Positions 61,044 through 64,000 of a stretch of DNA of 64,000 nt are shown piece after piece. Every line of letters starts with the position of its first letter. Positions within the stretch are counted from its first letter, which is position 1. The notes under the pieces were generated by a model. The model made no database searches and was not told the DNA's origin. It worked only from the letters and a program-made list of their open reading frames with translations. Position numbers and translations under genes: made by a program. This DNA is from Chondromyces crocatus (GTDB lineage Bacteria > Myxococcota_A > Polyangia > Polyangiales > Polyangiaceae): positions 1,936,001 to 2,000,000 of the forward strand of contig NZ_CP012159.1 in NCBI RefSeq assembly GCF_001189295.1. The letters are read 5' to 3'.

Positions 61044-62768
61044 TCAGAACCAGGGCGTCGTGGTGCCTGCTTCGCGAGGCTTCGATCCCTTCGACCCCTC
61101 CGCCTTCGACGGCGTCGCGCCGCCGGAAGGCTTCGCTCCACCCGCCGTGGTCGTGCTCCGCTCGATGGGCAGCGAGCTGGCTGCCCCCGGAGCGCGGACG
61201 GTGCTGGCGGGCGTCGCCGGCATGGGCGACGGTGCCGCGCTCCCGGATGCCGCAGGCCCTGCTGACGACAGCGGCCCTGCCAAGGTCGCGGGCGAGCCAG
61301 CACTCGTCGAAGGCGCCACCTCCACCGCTGGCGTCGGAGAAGGCGCGGTCGGCTGGGCTTCGCCGGCAGATGCCGCCGGAACGGGGTCTGCTACCCCCTC
61401 CGCGCTGGGTGCCGGTATCGCCTCCGCCGCGCTGGATGCCGGTGTCGCCTCGAGCGTCGGCGTCTCCGTGACGTCCGACATCAAAGCGTAGGGATCGACG
61501 CCCAGCGATCGCAGCACGAAGACCCCCAGCACGGCCACGATGGCGATGCCCACGAGCGCGCCTCCTGCGGCCACCGCGATGACGCCGGTGGCCCTTTGTG
61601 GCGACGCTCCCGACGCTCCATCGCCCGTGGTGCTCTTCAACGTGCTCGACGTCCCTGGAGACGCTCCCGGCCATGGGCCCTCTCGCAGCGCCCCTGGGGA
61701 TGAGCCGCTCGGCGAAGCCTCGGGCGCTCGAAGCGATGAACCGCTCTGCGAAGCCTGGCCAGCTTGCAGCGACGAACCACTCGGTGACGCGACCCCGGCG
61801 TCCGCGCTCCCGCCGCTCGGCGTCATGCCCCACGCTGGGGACATCGGCCCTGGCGTGGCTGCCACCTCGTTCGTGTACGAATGGATGGACGACCGCTCCG
61901 CACCGCGCGGGCTCGCCGGCCCCGTCCCGGCGATCGACCGCAGCTCGTCGAGCATCTGCACCACCGACTGCATGCGCGTCGCCCGGTCTCGCGATAGCGC
62001 CCTCGCGAAGAACCCATCGAGCGCTGGTGGCAGATCGGGCGCGAACCGCGTCGCTTGCGGGAGCGGATCGACCAGGATCCTTCCCATCACCGTGCCGAGC
62101 TGATCCCCCGGGAACGGCAGCACCCCCGTGAGCATCCGGAACGTGATGACCCCCAGCGCCCAGAGATCGCTCCGGAGATCCACGTCGGCCTCGCCGCGCA
62201 CCTGCTCCGGACTCATGTAGTGGGGCGAGCCCAGCACCTCTCCTGGACGCGTCAGCTCCCCCTGCATCTGCCCCGTCCCCTCTTTCACGATGCCGAAGTC
62301 GAGGACCTTCGCGACCTCCTCGTCCTCCACGACCGAAAGGAAGATGTTCCCCGGCTTCAGATCCCGGTGCACCAGACCGGCTTCGTGCGCGCGGCGGATC
62401 GCCTTCGCCACCTGACCGAGAACGTGCACCGTCTGCGCGAGCGACAGGCGACCGACGCGCGCCAGCCGGGTCCCGAGGTCCTCGCCCTGGAGCAGCTCCA
62501 TCACCAGGTAAGGGACACCCTCGTCGATCCCGTAGTCCTGCACGTTGACGACGTGCGGACTCTGCAAGTTGGCTGCGATCCGCGCCTCCCGCTCGAAGCG
62601 CGCGACGAACGCTGGCGACGCGGCGAGCGTCGGATCCATGAACTTCATGGCCACCGGCGACCCGAGGTGGACATGACGGGCCAGCCAGACGGCGCCCATC
62701 CCACCCCGGGAGAGAGGCCGCTCTAAGCGGTACTTGATGCCAACGATGGCGCCGGGCGTGATGTGCAT
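61044..62768 (-). CDS. Ser/Thr protein kinase PK5, membrane-tethered
   Basis: 574 aa from the ATG at 62768 (MHITPG), with GAGGA upstream. Core complete: RGGMG loop, VAMK Lys42, HRDLKPGN, DFG and MSPEQ. The linker holds tandem SxSGSS(L/P) repeats, the membrane segment is 'VAAGGALVGIAIVAVLGVFVL' (near 395) and the tail is Pro/Ala/Ser-rich. A 7-bp-arm palindrome (62782-62799) stands directly before the start. It is transcribed into TPR-PEGA A and cupredoxin B, the best-defined kinase-transducer-lipoprotein cassette. Confidence 0.95.
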   Translation of the reverse strand: MHITPGAIVGIKYRLERPLSRGGMGAVWLARHVHLGSPVAMKFMDPTLAASPAFVARFEREARIAANLQSPHVVNVQDYGIDEGVPYLVMELLQGEDLGTRLARVGRLSLAQTVHVLGQVAKAIRRAHEAGLVHRDLKPGNIFLSVVEDEEVAKVLDFGIVKEGTGQMQGELTRPGEVLGSPHYMSPEQVRGEADVDLRSDLWALGVITFRMLTGVLPFPGDQLGTVMGRILVDPLPQATRFAPDLPPALDGFFARALSRDRATRMQSVVQMLDELRSIAGTGPASPRGAERSSIHSYTNEVAATPGPMSPAWGMTPSGGSADAGVASPSGSSLQAGQASQSGSSLRAPEASPSGSSPGALREGPWPGASPGTSSTLKSTTGDGASGASPQRATGVIAVAAGGALVGIAIVAVLGVFVLRSLGVDPYALMSDVTETPTLEATPASSAAEAIPAPSAEGVADPVPAASAGEAQPTAPSPTPAVEVAPSTSAGSPATLAGPLSSAGPAASGSAAPSPMPATPASTVRAPGAASSLPIERSTTTAGGAKPSGGATPSKAEGSKGSKPREAGTTTPWF

Positions 62769-62781
62769 CGCCGAGTCCTCG

Positions 62782-62799
62782 TCAGGCGAAATCGCCTGA
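62782..62799. promoter_or_regulatory. Palindrome before PK5
   Basis: TCAGGCG-AAAT-CGCCTGA, 7-bp perfect arms, 4-base centre, ending 13 bases before the start codon. Could be an operator or a hairpin that controls access to the ribosome site. Confidence 0.5.
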
Positions 62800-62880
62800 G
62801 ATCAATCGTCGACGACCTTAAGGGAGCGACGCCGGGAGGGCCCACTTCACAGCGGAAGACCTCCTCTCCCTTTCTTGCGG

Positions 62881-62958
62881 CTCGGCAGCCTCCTGGCTTC
62901 GTGCAGCGCGGCAGCCTCTTGCCTTCGTGCAGCTCGGCAGCCTCGTGGGCGCCCAGCA
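62881..62958. repeat. 26-bp tandem repeat
   Basis: CTCGGCAGCCTCCTGGCTTC-type unit, two full copies and a partial third, just after the TPR-PEGA C stop. Confidence 0.75.
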
Positions 62959-62966
62959 GCTCGCCC

Positions 62967-63989
62967 TCAGAACGTCCCCTGCACGCCCACCCACGCGGGC
63001 GACACGTGCAGCGCCGCCTTCGGCTCCGCCGCCGTGGTGCTCGGCCACAGCAGCAGCGTCGCGCCGGCCACCGTGGCCGCGCTGGCGACGACGAAGCTCA
63101 CCGTCGACACCGCCCCCAGCGTCCTGGCCCGATCGTACGTCGCTCCCCCTGCATCGTCGTAACACCGAGCGCCGACGCACTCTCCCCCGAGTGACTCGGT
63201 CGCGTTCAGCGACATCTCCCCCGTCACGGCGCAGACCACCGCGGCCACACCGGCGAGCCCGAAGGCCCCGAGCGCCGGGATCAGGTACGGCCGCGACGAA
63301 CGCTCCGTTGCAGCAGACGGTGGCGCCGCAGGCGGTGCAGGCGCAGGCGATGGCAGCGCGTGGGGTGCTGGCCCGAGCGTCGCTTCCGGCGCCGCCAGCG
63401 CCAGGGTCACCTGCACGCGCTCCCCTTCGGCCAGCGTGAGGGATCGACGCACCCCTTCTCGACCCGGCGCCGTCGCTTGCAGCGCATGCTCCCCGGGGTT
63501 CAGCCGCACGACCCCCGCGCTCGCCGCCTTCCCGTCCACGAGCAGCGTCACCTCGTCCGCGGGCGCGCCGCTCACCGCCACCTCCACCACCGGGATGCGC
63601 GCGTCGAGCGCCTCCAGATCCACCTTCGCGCGCACCTGCGCCTCGTAGAACTCCTTCGGCGCGTAGTGGGTGAGCTGCTCGTCGATCACCTGCTGGTAGT
63701 GCGCCCGGGCCTCGACCAGGCGCCCGAGCTTCTCGCTCGCCTGCGCGATCATCAGCAGCAGCGTTGGCGCCCGGTACCGCTCGTACGCCGCCGAGAACGC
63801 CGCGATGGCCTCCTCGTGACGACCCGCCTCGAAGTGCTCGAACCCCTGATCCGCGAAGCTCCGCGCCGAGCGCTTGGCCTGCTCGAGCGCCTCCACCGTC
63901 TCCACGCTCGGCTGCCCCTCTGCGACGGACACGAGCGAGAGCACCCCGAGCTGGAGCAACGCCGCGACGACGACGGACCCTCTGACCAT
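62967..63989 (-). CDS. TPR-PEGA membrane protein C
   Basis: 340 aa from the ATG at 63989 (GAGGGAGAG upstream). Signal peptide to about 25, TPR-like units at 45-98 ('HFEAGRHEEAIAAFSAAYERY'), PEGA at about 128-200, Pro/Ala linker, two membrane segments around C-V-G-A-R-C-Y-D, end W-V-G-V-Q-G-T-F. Paralogue of A and B. The gene before it lies outside the window, so whether it has its own kinase cannot be seen; PK5 is 198 bp downstream. Confidence 0.9.
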   Translation of the reverse strand: MVRGSVVVAALLQLGVLSLVSVAEGQPSVETVEALEQAKRSARSFADQGFEHFEAGRHEEAIAAFSAAYERYRAPTLLLMIAQASEKLGRLVEARAHYQQVIDEQLTHYAPKEFYEAQVRAKVDLEALDARIPVVEVAVSGAPADEVTLLVDGKAASAGVVRLNPGEHALQATAPGREGVRRSLTLAEGERVQVTLALAAPEATLGPAPHALPSPAPAPPAAPPSAATERSSRPYLIPALGAFGLAGVAAVVCAVTGEMSLNATESLGGECVGARCYDDAGGATYDRARTLGAVSTVSFVVASAATVAGATLLLWPSTTAAEPKAALHVSPAWVGVQGTF

Positions 63990-64000
63990 CTCTCCCTCGA

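Overview
The window looks like a chromosomal segment of a high-GC myxobacterium, most likely of the Polyangiales/Sorangiineae type. The grounds are several Hanks-type Ser/Thr kinases with long Pro/Ala/Ser-rich tails, a beta-helix protein ending in a MYXO-CTERM-like Cys-Gly-Cys/membrane/Arg tail, an MglA-like GTPase, many lipoproteins with Gly- or Thr-rich linkers, and near-universal G/C at third codon positions. The genus is not determined.

Left part (0-9 kb): an orphan TIR-domain protein, then three paralogous membrane-tethered Ser/Thr kinases on the minus strand (PK1-PK3), interrupted by an EamA-type exporter and followed by a Uma2-family nuclease-like gene. From 9.0 to 14.2 kb lies an island of lower-GC, defence-flavoured sequence: a 5'-truncated gene remnant, a 508-residue HEPN-nuclease candidate, and an overlapping pair made of a small HEPN protein and an unknown partner. 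An FAD monooxygenase of normal composition sits inside this stretch. Two initiator tRNA genes (CAT anticodon), each with its own promoter, lie at 14.5-14.8 kb, beside a repeat-rich non-coding stretch.

Middle part (15-49 kb): mostly housekeeping genes. They include a HelD-like helicase, a GHMP sugar kinase, D-Ala-D-Ala ligase, two coupled DsbA-fold isomerases, a SpoU/TrmH methyltransferase, a thiolase, a cyclophilin, an RNase J-CHAD pair, SppA, a B12-dependent ribonucleotide reductase, an MglA-like GTPase-histidine kinase-ThiL operon, a dynamin-like GTPase with an M48 peptidase and ThrB, and HflX. A 350-bp array of 22-bp repeats lies upstream of ddl.

Right part (49.5-64 kb): every gene is on the minus strand and nearly all are surface or signalling proteins. 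There are two more kinases of the same subtype (PK4, PK5), three paralogous TPR-PEGA membrane proteins, two type-1-copper cupredoxin lipoproteins, three Cys-rich lipoproteins with poly-Thr linkers, three further lipoproteins, and a PAS-STAS (RsbR-like) protein. Overlaps (TGATG) couple TPR-PEGA genes to lipoprotein genes, and PK5 stands directly upstream of one such pair. I infer that this block is a modular kinase/membrane-transducer/surface-lipoprotein signalling assembly, and it is the best candidate here for an undescribed system. Four unrelated lipoproteins in it share a motif right after the lipidated Cys, and the three TPR-PEGA proteins share a membrane-hairpin Cys motif and a C-terminal W-x-G-x-x-G-x-F end.
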